Below, piece after piece: positions 10,332 through 20,042 of a stretch of DNA of 34,838 bases. The stretch's first letter is position 1, and every line of letters begins with the position of its first letter. The stretch lies in assembly GCA_900618425.1 (NCBI GenBank), contig UZAN01044797.1:1-34838 (forward strand), written 5' to 3'. A program made the position numbers and the translations under genes. This stretch comes from Echinostoma caproni. Lineage: Eukaryota > Platyhelminthes > Trematoda > Plagiorchiida > Echinostomatidae. The notes under the pieces were generated by a model. The model was not told where the DNA came from. It searched no databases and saw only the letters and a list, made by a program, of their open reading frames with translations.

Positions 10332-10706
10332 TTATTGCCATTCGCGCACTGAGTGCGAAACCAGTATGCCCAATTCATGCAACGGTATATGTGGCACTCC
10401 TATCGTACCCAAGCTGTCAAATGTATGGCCCGGTGAAGCAGCCTTATACCAAAACAAATAAGGAGATCGTCCGACGAATTTAGTTTGGTGCTGTGCTTGT
10501 TCATAATATACAACTATTTGGACTAACAGGCAGGTGCTCATCTTTTGTGCAGTTCTGGTGTCAATTTCTTTACACGAAGGGGCACATTTGTTTGTTATCC
10601 AATTGGCACTAAAACAATTACAAGTGGGAAAGGAGGATGCTGAATCGCTCACAGGTCCCTCACAGTTTGACAGTGGTACGTGAGAAAAACTCTGATGGCA
10701 GATTGA
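10332..10706 (-). CDS. Cys-rich, extracellular-looking open frame
   Basis: Open on the minus strand from 10706 (after TAA 10709-10707) to TAA 10334-10332, 124 residues, with no ATG near the start (GTG at 10652). The first half is cysteine-rich with motifs ICHQ, NCEGPV, TCNCF, KCAPSC and MSTC, spacing typical of a disulfide-bonded extracellular domain. The second half has no cysteines. No exact family is recognised. It may be an exon of a secreted or surface protein or decayed remains of one. An overlapping plus-strand frame (10255-10461) is treated as a shadow. Confidence 0.3.
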   Translation of the reverse strand, partial: SICHQSFSHVPLSNCEGPVSDSASSFPTCNCFSANWITNKCAPSCKEIDTRTAQKMSTCLLVQIVVYYEQAQHQTKFVGRSPYLFWYKAASPGHTFDSLGTIGVPHIPLHELGILVSHSVREWQ

Positions 10707-13217
10707 TTATAATTTTTCCGTATTCGAACCGCGTTGTTAGATTATATATGATTGCCGTCTATTTCTGTGGCGATTTGCTTATGATCTACCTAAACTAATC
10801 TATTAGCGAGAGGTTTTGGCCGAGGAGAACGCGAGTACGTGGGACCTTGTGTATGTTTCATTTGGAACTCGCCTTCTACTCGATTAGAAACTTCAACCAA
10901 CTGCTTTAGTGCATGGAATTTAGATAACAAATCTGGCGTTCATTTCAGATTGATCTATGATATTCATGCTGCACAACATAAAGAAGGAGTCCTAGAGAAG
11001 GAACGAACATCGCTTGTAGCTAAGGAACCACGTTTAACTCCCTCACCACCGTAAAGCGATAATAAACGTTTCAGATTTGGTGTCTAAAGGACACACATCA
11101 TTCGGGCACCGCTGTATACACAATTCCATCATTTTCGAAAAGGTATACAACTTGCTTAATTTCCTATTAGACCGCCTAATAAATACCACCCGTTCGAATC
11201 ACCTTCCGGGGAATTCGGTCCAAAAAAACCGCCCATAGTGTTGCTGTGACACGTTGTTGCCAGTGCACTTTTGAAGCTCACAACTCCCCAGTCTCTCAGA
11301 CCGTTATGATACATTTTCGTTTTGCTACTATCATTTACGCAACGTGTGATTTCCAGTCGATCGTGAACAAAGGGTACTCGATCAATGAAACGGATACTTA
11401 TTGACGGAAAGAAACTGGGTAGCTCGGGTGAGGATATAGATTCAATTAATCTTTATAGACACATTGTTCTTCCAGTCGTCTCTGGTCACTGCATAGAGGT
11501 GCGCTAGTAATTTATACGGGCATTCTGTATTTACTCGTGGTTTTTGCACTGCTTTTTGTGATAGAAAATGAACAAAATTAGAACTTTTATTGCCTTTACT
11601 AATATTTCTTTCAAACCGTAAAAGGTGCATTAGTTTCACTTCAAGTCAGTTGACATATGAACGCGTGGCGCACGCGGTTTGCATCGAGGCTACCAGGGTC
11701 TTCCTTCATTCATCTTGTTTCAGCCCTCCGGTTGCATGTGGATGCACAAAGTCAAACATTCCATTGGATGATGCCATGAAATTTCTAAGTCGCTCAAAAG
11801 TGGGGTACATGAATTACGATCAAATTCGTGAATGATTTCCGAGGCAAACTGTTGACTGCAAGACTGTCTGTGATTCTACTTTAGGTAACACTGTGTTCAT
11901 CGTCGGAGGAAGCAAGTTTGGTGGGTAATTCATCCAAATACAATAATAAAACAGTCATCACCACGAAGCGTAAGTATTAATGTGTGTTGCAGATAAAGTT
12001 TTAAAAATTGTATGTTTAAATAAAGCAACTAAATACGGTCGAACTGAAATCTTTCATAATGGTATTCAAAGCCAATTCAATTGAAGTGTTTTCGTAAATA
12101 CTCAAGAACTCAGGGTCTGCATGGGACAATAAAATATCCCCATCACTCTTTATACAAACAGGCAGCGGGAGGACATCAACCAGAACGAACAAAGTTGAAT
12201 GCCAGTTAGTAGTATTTACAACTCATGCAGTCTACGTTACCGCTTGATCTGGTTTCGAAACATAATTATTGTTGTCCTTCGGATTGAAATAGTTTGACTT
12301 ACATTTTTAGACGCGGTCGTCGAAAAGACGCATATATCCGTCAGTGCATGTGTATCAATCCAGCATTATTATGATCACCATATTATCAATGGGCGAAATC
12401 AAGAAGCAACATTCGGTGCTCTTGAGAATATAATACTCGTCTGTCAAACCCGGGTCTCTAAGAAATTCATGGAAACCAATCATAGATACGTGAACGCTGC
12501 GTCAATTGGAATACTTTTCATGTTAGATCGACATTGTCCGAGGATAAATATCGATGCGTAGAACATGCAAACATAGAATTTCGTCGCGGAAATCTGAACA
12601 TATCCTAATCAATGATCACTTAGTTTAGATTGCTCTATTCTCGTTAGTACAATAAGGAATGCACTAATCTCAATAATCGGAGATATTGTCCTGATTGGAG
12701 AATTTTGTCCGTATCGACGGACGCTTGTCACGCGTGTACCAAACCAACTACTGCTGTGTTCTGTCCGCAACAATTCGCAACACTTGTATTCTTCTACTGT
12801 CAAAACGGGTTTGTATCCATCCTGAACAAGATAAGGCCGGTTGTAAAGTGAGAGAGTTCAGTTCACTGTGTTTTAGCGATGCGAGATTGTGTTGAATAGC
12901 TTCGGTTGAATCGCAACATTACCAATGCCTCGTTCATATTATGCCGCGGTCGTGAAGTGAACACCTCCCTTTTTCAAGTTTGAAAGAAAAACAAATGGTG
13001 AACATAAAGTAAACGCCTAAAAGCGTACTAGCATTAGTGTGATGCATGAATCGAAATAAACTGTAAATGCACTTGGAAAATCGTGTGAGTTCCAGAAAAC
13101 GTGTGCCCATGCTAATTTTACACTATTGTTCTAAAATTGCATTCTGTTATCTGACGTTGTGAACCTGATCATTGTATAGATGTTAAATTGAAAATTAGCC
13201 TGCCACGTGGATGACCC

Positions 13218-13230
13218 GGGTTCGATTCCC
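13218..13230 (+). repeat. Pol III B-box motif, SINE remnant (unit 1)
   Basis: GGGTTCGATTCCC is a perfect B-box palindromic arm following sequence shared with unit 2 (gttaaattgaaa). The matching site in unit 2 is at 31673-31685 (GGGTTCGATTGCC). No A box is convincing in either copy, so this is probably a truncated tRNA-derived SINE. Confidence 0.4.
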
Positions 13231-13299
13231 TCCTTTTTACTTGGTTCACATTTCGTAATTCAAACTCACGCACATGCCTATCAGTGCCCTTCAATCCTT

Positions 13300-14110
13300 T
13301 CACTAAGAAAGAGTACGCAGAGGGTTCACTAGCCGTACAATAATCTCATCAGAATCCACGGAGATCAAACAGTCATCCACGTAGAAGTTCTCCTTCACAG
13401 TTCCTGTCGTGGTGTCGTCAAAACCTTCGGCTTGATCGCTAGCCAGTTTCCTCAATGTGTACCACGCGCACAATGGAGAACACGTGGCTCCAAAAGGGAT
13501 GTACTTGGAGTTGGTAGATTTGTGGTGGCGAATCCATATCTGCTGAAGAAAACCCAAAGTAAGCTCATCGAGGTTCGATCCTCTGCTGCCCGCCGAACCT
13601 GTGTGAAAATCCCCACGATGTCTGCCAATGTGTCATCTTGTGGAGACGAAATCGTACCAGCAATCTAGTGAGACCATTCGTTAGAATTTAACTGCAGAAC
13701 AGGCAATCAATAATGGACGAACCACCGCATTTTACCGCGAAATCAAATACAATCGTGATCTTTCCCGGCTTGTGTGGATTTTCGGCGGTGTGATATGGGA
13801 CGAATTGCCGTTCACTGAATTCTTTCTTGGGGACTTGTTTGATTTATCCCTTTTATTTGTGAACCTCCATAGCTTCGCTGTACCTGTCTAAAAGTTCAGG
13901 CTTTCTCTGGAAAACGGCCTCTTGGGTAGTATAGTCTTCTCTCAACCAACTGTCGATTGTCTGGTAAGTCAGTCCAATCTCGCCGCCAGTGTAATTTTAG
14001 TTGATGGTGCCCTTTAACGAGTGTCATAGATTCGCGAACTACTCTGACGACCCGTTCATCTTCTAGCGAGAGAGAGACTTCATCATGTTGGTCTGTGCTC
14101 ATGAATACGC
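13300..14110 (-). mobile_element. BEL/Pao retrotransposon, degenerate pol (unit 1)
   Basis: Reading the minus strand, 14102-13896 encodes the characteristic BEL/Pao region before the reverse transcriptase (GHHQLKLHWR, then LPDNRQLVERRL). After several frameshifts, 13557-13303 encodes reverse-transcriptase palm sequence ending in the catalytic box (FYVDDCLIS), with the YVDD aspartates intact. RNase H and integrase are missing. Comparison with the 23350-25750 copy shows the same order of domains, with frameshifts and stops throughout. BEL/Pao elements are common in flatworms and other animals. This copy cannot encode a functional polyprotein. Confidence 0.85.
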
Positions 14111-14159
14111 CGTATAACTTCCTTGGCGAATGTCGGTTTGCAAAGAATAGAGGCGTAAC

Positions 14160-14400
14160 CCATGTGTTGAAGGACTATCTCACCATTGATGACCTGGCGA
14201 AATAGCTTGCGTATACCATGGATACTATTTGCCCTCAACTTATTTCCATAGATAAACCCTTCGGCAGGTTCTGTTCGACATCATCTGGACCAACAATATG
14301 GGATTCTGGTATTGACAACGTCCTTGTGTACCTGATGTCTCCATAGTCCTCGTCTCCGACGGTAGAATGATCTTCGTCCAACATCCAACAACAACGTCCA
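14160..14400 (-). mobile_element. BEL/Pao gag fragment (unit 1)
   Basis: The minus strand aligns with the gag frame at 25200-25620: an acidic stretch (DEDH...GDED), then DIRYTRTL and the PDDV motif. About 150 bp of gag core (counterpart of FEQFKQD through the GEAR motif) has been deleted, as has everything between gag and pol including the protease. It directly precedes, in the sense of transcription, the pol remnant at 14110-13300. Confidence 0.75.
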
Positions 14401-14424
14401 ACAAGTATTTGGGCTGGCAGTATT

Positions 14425-16000
14425 TATTCACATGATCTCCTACACTGTTTATAAACATCTCGCGGATTCTCATAGAACTTGTCATCCCTGATCAGCTAGT
14501 TACTGAATAATCATTTTTGGATACGAAGGCGAATATGCTCACTGGATTTGATTTATTATCGAAAATTTCTATGTATGCAGTATTTCCAACTGTAATTGTT
14601 CGCTACAGAAAATGATACCTTTAGTGCTGCATTCGCCTGTACGGGTGCAGTAGCATGACATGGGATGACTTTCGAAAAGCAATCAATAAACTTGTTAGCT
14701 CTCAAAGAAATGCTGTTTTCTCAATATCACAACATAATGCCGAACAAAGAGTCCTCGTAAACAGATAAACCCAAACGCCTTAGAGACTTTACAAAGAAAT
14801 TACTGATGATCTCGTGCCTTCGTGCCCTGGAATTATTTGGAAAGCAATAACGAAAGTGTCAAGAATTCCACTCAAAATCCTATCCATAAAATGGTAGCTT
14901 TACTGTTGTATTCTTCTTTGCTCGTGCCAAAGAATAGAATGAGCCGATGTCGCAAACGAGCCAATGAAAATGTCTCCTTTTGGAGAAAACCCTTCCCACA
15001 TTATCATGATACTTGTTTTGAATGTAATTTCTCCTAATCACGTGCGTACTGTATGCGTTAAACGATTGCGCTAACCTTCATTTTCCTATTCACTTGGAAT
15101 ACATAACCATATATATCAACCGTGTAAGGCAGAAAGGGAATATTCAGTATGACATGACATATAATCCACCATAATGGATGTTCCTCATGACTCCAGCCCA
15201 ATCCTACATAATTCTTGGGGTTTCTTACACCAAAAACTTTGCGAACTTGTAAAACGACCAGTTCTGGTGGTAGCTAATCGGTTGGCTTCATAAAGCGCAA
15301 CCAAGACGCAGCCATATTTGATAATTCCTCGGCAATTTGATGCAAGGCTATGTTCTTTTCTATCTCTATCAATCTAAACCAGTAAGCTGAAAATTTGTTC
15401 CATTAATTTGCAAGTGGCAATATGTGAAGTACGCGCCGATTTTTCGTAACGACGAGCGTATTTCTTGTGGTTCAGTTTTTTCATGTATGCTCGTGCTGTA
15501 TCTCACATGTGACGATTTTCCCCCGGTACCACAGTTCAGAATTTCGCTTCCGAATAAGAAAAGAACACTCATGTGTATCTAGATACTTGAACATGATTGA
15601 ATGAATATCACTAAAATTTCAAAACGGCTCTGTTATCAAAAAACATAAACTGGATTATTTTGTCATCGTGTATCGGTTCAGCCTAAATGAGAAAACAACG
15701 GTCAGCAAGTATATACAATCTATTTAGGATGAATGTTAAACTTGGCCTAGTAACAAACTGAACGGGGTGGGAAAAGGATCAATTATCTGTTTACCATTGG
15801 ACTGACATTCTGTAACCAATCGGGTGCATTTCTGAAAGAGGATGAATATTAGAAATACAAATGGGAAAAGTAGTATCCACTTTATTTTTGATAGCATTTG
15901 TTTACGCAGTCAAGTCAAATTGAATCAATCCATGTTCAAATACGGAAACAAGGAAGGCGCAGTCAGTTACAATAAATGGATCAAACTATTGAATCAATGC
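14425..16000. other. Shared spacer next to the gene 3' end, mostly without genes
   Basis: Aligns with 33130-34535 of unit 2. It contains fragments of the minus-strand frame described at 33583-33921: about 15020-14880 (WLV.DIG.FYSL, TTVKLPF) and about 15340-15240 (RGI..Y.CVLVA). An unmatched insert at about 15050-15230 interrupts them. The block 15400-15560 is especially similar to 33950-34100. Nothing else is recognised. Confidence 0.5.
15881..15886 (-). promoter_or_regulatory. Candidate polyadenylation signal (AATAAA)
   Basis: TTTATT on the plus strand reads AATAAA on the minus strand, about 200 nt past the stop codon of the gene at 16087. It would give a 3' UTR of ordinary length. The equivalent site in unit 2 reads AACGAA, so the signal is not conserved between copies; that lowers confidence or implies a different end for the other copy. 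Confidence 0.35.
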
Positions 16001-16339
16001 ATTGTTGAGGCTGAACTTATAAACTTAAATGCGTCTGTCGTTCACAAGCCGATATTATGAATGAATGAAAGTTTCAATACATGTACTCACCACAGGCTGG
16101 TTCGGATAAGGTACAGGATTGATCCGATTCCCACTAAGACAGAGAGTGCGCGTTGACTGACGCCATCTGATTTTGTTTTGTGTTGACAAAGCAAGAGGTG
16201 ATGGAAAAGATACATGAATAGACCCGGAATGAAGTGTTTGTTTGAATTTGTCAATTTACATTAATGAACAATGAATGAAGACGTCAAATGTTTGCGAATA
16301 TTCCTATAAGGTATTATCAAATAATACGTAATTAGGAGC
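15980..16339. repeat. Near-identical block across the gene 3' end (unit 1 copy)
   Basis: Matches 34516-34838 with only about eight substitutions outside a gap of 38 bp, including intron 3 and noncoding sequence below the stop codon. The adjacent 15600-15970 is clearly less similar to its partner. The abrupt change suggests gene conversion or more recent exchange around the gene. Confidence 0.8.
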
Positions 16340-16988
16340 TTACGCGATTTGTAGTATACGGTGATGGTTTGTGCAGTCTTAGGCGCTGATGTGGCATCTC
16401 GTTTAGAGCGCACCCCCGGGGCTGCCTGCGCCTCTGATGATGTCGTTGTCGAGGCTGTGGTTGTCGATGCCGTAGATGACGACGTGGTGGTTGACCCCTC
16501 AGTGGTTGATGATGCTGTAGTTGATGACACTGCACTGACCTCAACTGCAGTCGATGACGAGAAGGAATTCCCGGTCGCCGTGGCACATATGGTTTGAGAG
16601 TTTGATCCACTTTTAACTTGCACACATTTGCTCTCACCACTCTAGAAAGTGACCAAGACAAAATTCAAATCTGATCACTCAAATGTACCGCGTGAATCAA
16701 CATTTATCTATTTGCCTCGCATCCAATACTGTCAACTCACCGATTCAGGTTTCAAGAAGACGTCCACATTCTTACCGTCGGCCGGTTGACCGAGCCCCTG
16801 ACAACCTGATGTTGCCGTATTGACGGTGAAACTTTTCTCGTCCGTCGAAGCAGTGTAGTTGTGCGTGCACTGTGTGGATTGACTCACTGGACATGATTGA
16901 GTTTCATAAAGTAGGAGCATGAAATCTTACCGACCAATCCACAAATGCAGACGATCAGGATTAGAACGCTTCGAGTGATTGAATTCAT
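16087..16988 (-). CDS. Spliced secreted/surface mucin-like protein, 193 aa
   Basis: Four exons: 16988-16931, 16886-16741, 16641-16344 and 16166-16087. Introns of 44, 99 and 177 nt all have GT-AG ends (gtaaga, gtgagt, gtaagc donors) and the phases 1, 0 and 1 match. The start AAACAATGA is a good context. Residues 1-20 form a signal peptide (SVLILIVCICGLV core). Residues 21-95 are an ectodomain with cysteines 26, 48, 74 and 87 and one N-glycosylation site (N29-Y-T). Residues 96-137 are almost pure Ser/Thr/Ala, mucin-like. R146-S-K-R149 is a furin-type site. Residues 174-188 are hydrophobic, then RTSLW and TGA. The tail may be a short membrane anchor or GPI signal. The TGA overlaps a second donor-like gtgagt (GT at 16090); splicing from it to 15833 would also give an immediate TGA. 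No known family is recognised. Confidence 0.72.
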
Positions 16989-17025
16989 TGTTTCCGGTTG
17001 ACTGGCTCATCTGAGCACGTTTGCG

Positions 17026-17033
17026 CTTTTATA
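17026..17033 (-). promoter_or_regulatory. TATA box of the 16988 gene
   Basis: The minus strand reads TATAAAAG, ending 38 nt before the start codon. Transcription would begin about 15-25 nt upstream of the ATG (for example near 17003 or the CTCAGAT at about 17012), giving a very short 5' UTR. No other TATA-like motif is as well placed. Confidence 0.55.
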
Positions 17034-17039
17034 TTGTGA

Positions 17040-17361
17040 TTTGTCGGAAGAACGTGTCAAAAAGTGTAAATATAGTAGTCTTATTGATACAGTCACGTGA
17101 TTTTTCGAAACGTGCTCGTTGGTGTGAAATGTATGTATAACTTCAAAATATTTTGCCAAACACGAACGCCCGTGAACGTAGAAACCAAATAGTAGAACGA
17201 GCCACATTGCATTAGTACAAAGTTCTGTATCCTTGTGAAAGGTTCTGTGCTTCCATGTTGTTGCAATTGACGTTGCTTAGCATGGCGTATACTGACGTAT
17301 TCGCAGGGGTGTCTAAACAATCCCGGCTACATTCTATGAATCAAAATAGCTGATGGCTTTG
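17040..17361. promoter_or_regulatory. Proximal upstream region of the gene
   Basis: About 320 bp of AT-rich sequence between the TATA box and the block repeated at base 1. The short open frames here lack support. This part has no second copy inside the window, so conservation cannot be judged. Confidence 0.35.
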
Positions 17362-17868
17362 TTGTTTTGCATTCGACGACCACTGATGACATAACTGAAT
17401 GAAACATAAGAACATCAATTAGTCGAAACAATGGTCTATGCTAGAAATATTTTGCTGTTCATAATGTACAGCTTGCTGATTGAAATTTCCTAACAGACGG
17501 ATTGATTGCACTTCGATTCCGGTAAAGCAAGATACATCTTTCAAGCAATGTCATCTGTTTCTTTCAGAAGAATAAAACAGATTTCGAGATTGCTTACATA
17601 CATGGCTGATTAAAGTAACTGTGAGGTTGGAACAACATCTGTATGGAATCATTTGTGGTCAACAAAAACAGAAATATATCACGTTCTTCGGGGTTTCTGT
17701 TTGTGTGACGAATTTTACCATGAATATTGCAGTCGGTTTAATGGATCAGTTTCCTATATTCCCAATCAAGACGGTTTAAGGCACTGTGATAAACGTTTCG
17801 TGCCACCGTTCGTTGACCTAACGGTCGTGAGTATAACGTTACGCTATACATTATATCCACAATAATCT
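17362..17868. repeat. High-identity block upstream of the gene (unit 2 copy)
   Basis: Partner of 1-505. Located 370-880 bp upstream of the gene start on the minus strand, so it may hold distal promoter sequence kept uniform among array members. Confidence 0.85.
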
Positions 17869-18100
17869 CTATTCTTGGATGAAAATGCACCCCATGGACT
17901 AAGAAAATGTCTCTGTTGGTTACATTCATAACCACCTTCGATAGCAGATTTGGTATTATACTATCCACTGACGTATATTTCCATTGCAATACTCAATGGT
18001 GAGATGTGTTATCATAATGTGGTTTCATTATTCCCATTGTTGGTGTGCGTCCACGATGCGGATGATATGAGATCGATTGATGTAATAATATTATACGTTG

Positions 18101-18720
18101 AAATAATACTTTTTTCCAACCTTCAAAATAGCAAGATTCCAGGCACTAAGGCAAGCGTATTTTTTTGATCATATGTCAGATACGATCTGAATACATCCCA
18201 TGCGAATTCCAAATCCAGTTGAATTACAATAGACGATATTTGTCAGAATGACTCCTTATTTAGTTTTGAATCTAGTCCGACTCGAGGATCTATGTCGGTC
18301 CATTTGCTAATAATACAGTATTTCATGGGAAAATGACATCAGTCGTTTGGAAGGCTTTCATGCAAATGTGATAGTTGGCAAACAACAGTATGAAACACCG
18401 AGGAGATGAAGGAATGAAATCTTTGGACAGAAAACTTAATCCAGTAAATAAAATGATATTGTTTGGATAGACACCACGGAAACAGGTCAAACGTTGATTA
18501 TAAATACTGAATAGTGCAGCTGTGTTTTGCACACCATGGCATTCGTGTGTCTTTGATTTTTTAAATCGCTCTTTAAGCCAAATTTATCAGAAAACGTGGT
18601 TATCATCATGATAATGCTGTGAGGGTTCTATTCCTTCGTGTAATCTTTCATCAAAATGGGCAGCCAAAATGAAACGAGAGACCTAGTAGCATGCAGTGTG
18701 CCATGATGACTTATGCATAA
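18101..18720. other. No recognisable feature
   Basis: Unit 2 sequence not clearly alignable to the corresponding part of unit 1 (1057-2440). No convincing open frame or element ends. Confidence 0.45.
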
Positions 18721-19012
18721 TTATACATGGGCATCAAACTCCCTTACTGCATGTCCATCTGTTTGTGTTTGTGATTTTACCGTTTGTAAAGTAACTTCCC
18801 TGTAGCTCACAACGCCATTATGTTTCTACTTTTAAACATGTAGGTGCAATATATGAGTGTTCTACATGGATCACTTCTTTAATTAACGCATGGTCTCCCT
18901 CAGAATGCTCTCGCTGAGTTTTCTAGTGACTGGTATATGACAAACGCTCTTCTCTTCACTTTCATCGTATTCCATGTGCTGATTATGAATTTTACTTTGT
19001 AACTGTTCAATC

Positions 19013-19198
19013 ATGACTATTCTTGATTTTTTCATTTTGAGAGTATTTGCTATTACATCTGTTTTCCACTCGGTTCCGTGGTTTGATATGTTCGCTCCCT
19101 ACTGTTGTTCATCCAGCATTCCGAAATCTCTTGAAGCAATAGAAAGCTCAAAATTAATCGCTAATTGCTTCCGCACTCGGCCTAAACACCATGTGTGA
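19013..19198 (+). pseudogene. Frameshifted unit 2 homologue of the 2751 frame
   Basis: The start region (ATG, then a DFFIL hydrophobic run) aligns base for base with 2751, but small indels shift the frame and it ends at 61 residues. Downstream homology resumes, ending in the same tgcaatcaccaaat...ttccattcatgattcagtag sequence, with a deletion of about 20-25 bp. If the 2751 frame was ever a gene, this is its decayed copy. Confidence 0.25.
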
Positions 19199-19838
19199 TA
19201 TGTCTGAGTTACTTAATTTGAAACCTGATGTTTTTTATTCTGACAGTGCAATCACCAAATCAAATTGTTATTCCATTCATGATTCAGTAGTCGCCATTTC
19301 GTTGAAACCGGCTAAAACTCTACAGTTCTGAAAATTGCAATATCACACTCAGAAGGGTGAGAAACAGGCCATATGTTTGGCAGCATGCATTTGTGGCCTT
19401 CACCTAACTTTTCTATAACTTATCAAATGTTATGCTCTGTACAGGTTCTCAAGTCCGTCACCTCCTACTAATCATTTTTTTGTGAGACACCATAAGCACC
19501 ATGAAAATTTCATCGGGATTCAATGAATTGGATAGACCTGATGGTATATAGAGAGCCGGTGTTCTGAAAATCCATGTTCGTTGTTTCTGACAAAGTTACT
19601 TCGGTGGAAGAGATTTACTGTGTATTACTGGTAACGCATATAAATGATCATCAGTCAATTTTATTTTAAGGGGAAAAAAGTAACCGTAAAACACGATATT
19701 TACTATGCTGATCATGTTTGACGCAGGAGACTCTCAGTGTCACTTATAGACTGTACTCGATATACACTCAATTCCATTTCTGAACAGGGATAACCGGTTG
19801 CAAACAATCGATTGAAGTTTGATCTTAGCTAATTTGTT

Positions 19839-20042
19839 ATGTATGGAATTCCTGTATCGAAATTCACATTCCCCAACAGAAAATTGTCTGTATGCGGTAC
19901 AGTCGTACATGAGGACCATGCATGTTTCACGCTGATGCGCGTTACCATTTGGTGCGGTTTCAACAAACACTCAGGAACTCTACGAATTATGTTCGAACAG
20001 CACCGTATCTCGTTTGATGTATCGCACCCAATCACTACCTAG
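19839..20042 (+). CDS. Unidentified open frame shared by both units (unit 2 copy)
   Basis: ATG at 19839, then the same 65-codon frame as at 3489, ending at TAG 20040-20042, with no indels between the copies. The C-terminal half (FNKHSGTLRIMF, RISFDVSHPI) is almost unchanged, while the N-terminal half differs by many replacements. No family is recognised. Here the frame has an in-frame ATG, which the unit 1 copy lacks. Confidence 0.22.
   Translation: MYGIPVSKFTFPNRKLSVCGTVVHEDHACFTLMRVTIWCGFNKHSGTLRIMFEQHRISFDVSHPITT

Larger units (their letters stand above)
8250..11735. other. 3.5 kb block present only in unit 1
   Basis: Unit 2 goes from sequence matching about 8240 (near 28870) to sequence matching 11738 (near 29040) with only a short unrelated linker. 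The block contains the paired minus-strand segments at 8651 and 9537, the 8936 frame and a Cys-rich frame at 10332-10706. I see no terminal inverted repeats or target-site duplication at its edges, so deletion in unit 2 is as likely as insertion in unit 1. Bases 9700-10250 and 10720-11730 show nothing I can support. Confidence 0.6.
1..17361. repeat. Tandem duplication, unit 1 (about 17.4 kb)
   Basis: The opening bases (ttgttttgcattcgacgacc) recur at 17362 and synteny with the second half can be followed throughout. Matching anchors are 1-505 with 17362-17868, 834-1056 with 17870-18100, 2440-3060 with 18720-19290, 3420-3800 with 19760-20150, 4370-4700 with 20980-21320, 5230-5690 with 21345-21670, 6340-7860 with 21690-23349, 7862-8240 with 28500-28870, 11738-12450 with 29040 onward, 13080-13230 with 31520-31690 and 14425-16339 with 33130-34838. 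Unit 1 carries segments without a visible partner in unit 2, notably 507-833, about 1100-2430, 5693-6335 and 8250-11735. Spacer identity varies and indels are frequent, so this is an old duplication. The alignment was done by eye; breakpoints are approximate. Confidence 0.93.

Noticed and set aside
16361..16597. Plus-strand 78-codon frame rich in Val and Asp
   Set aside because: It is the reverse complement of the Ser/Thr-rich exon 3; its composition is a by-product of those codons.
16332..16661. Minus-strand 109-codon Arg/His/Gln-rich frame
   Set aside because: Out-of-frame shadow of exon 3; it crosses the acceptor and donor that give consistent phases in the other frame.
16732..16920. Minus-strand frame read as an independent ORF from its own ATG
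   Set aside because: It is exon 2 plus intron sequence; the ATG lies in the 44-nt intron, and the acceptor at 16887 gives perfect phase with exon 1.
17653..17865. FCLCDE-containing small Cys-rich protein conserved in both units
   Set aside because: The two copies are nearly identical at the DNA level over the whole block, so shared translation is no evidence, and a one-base indel changes the N-terminus.
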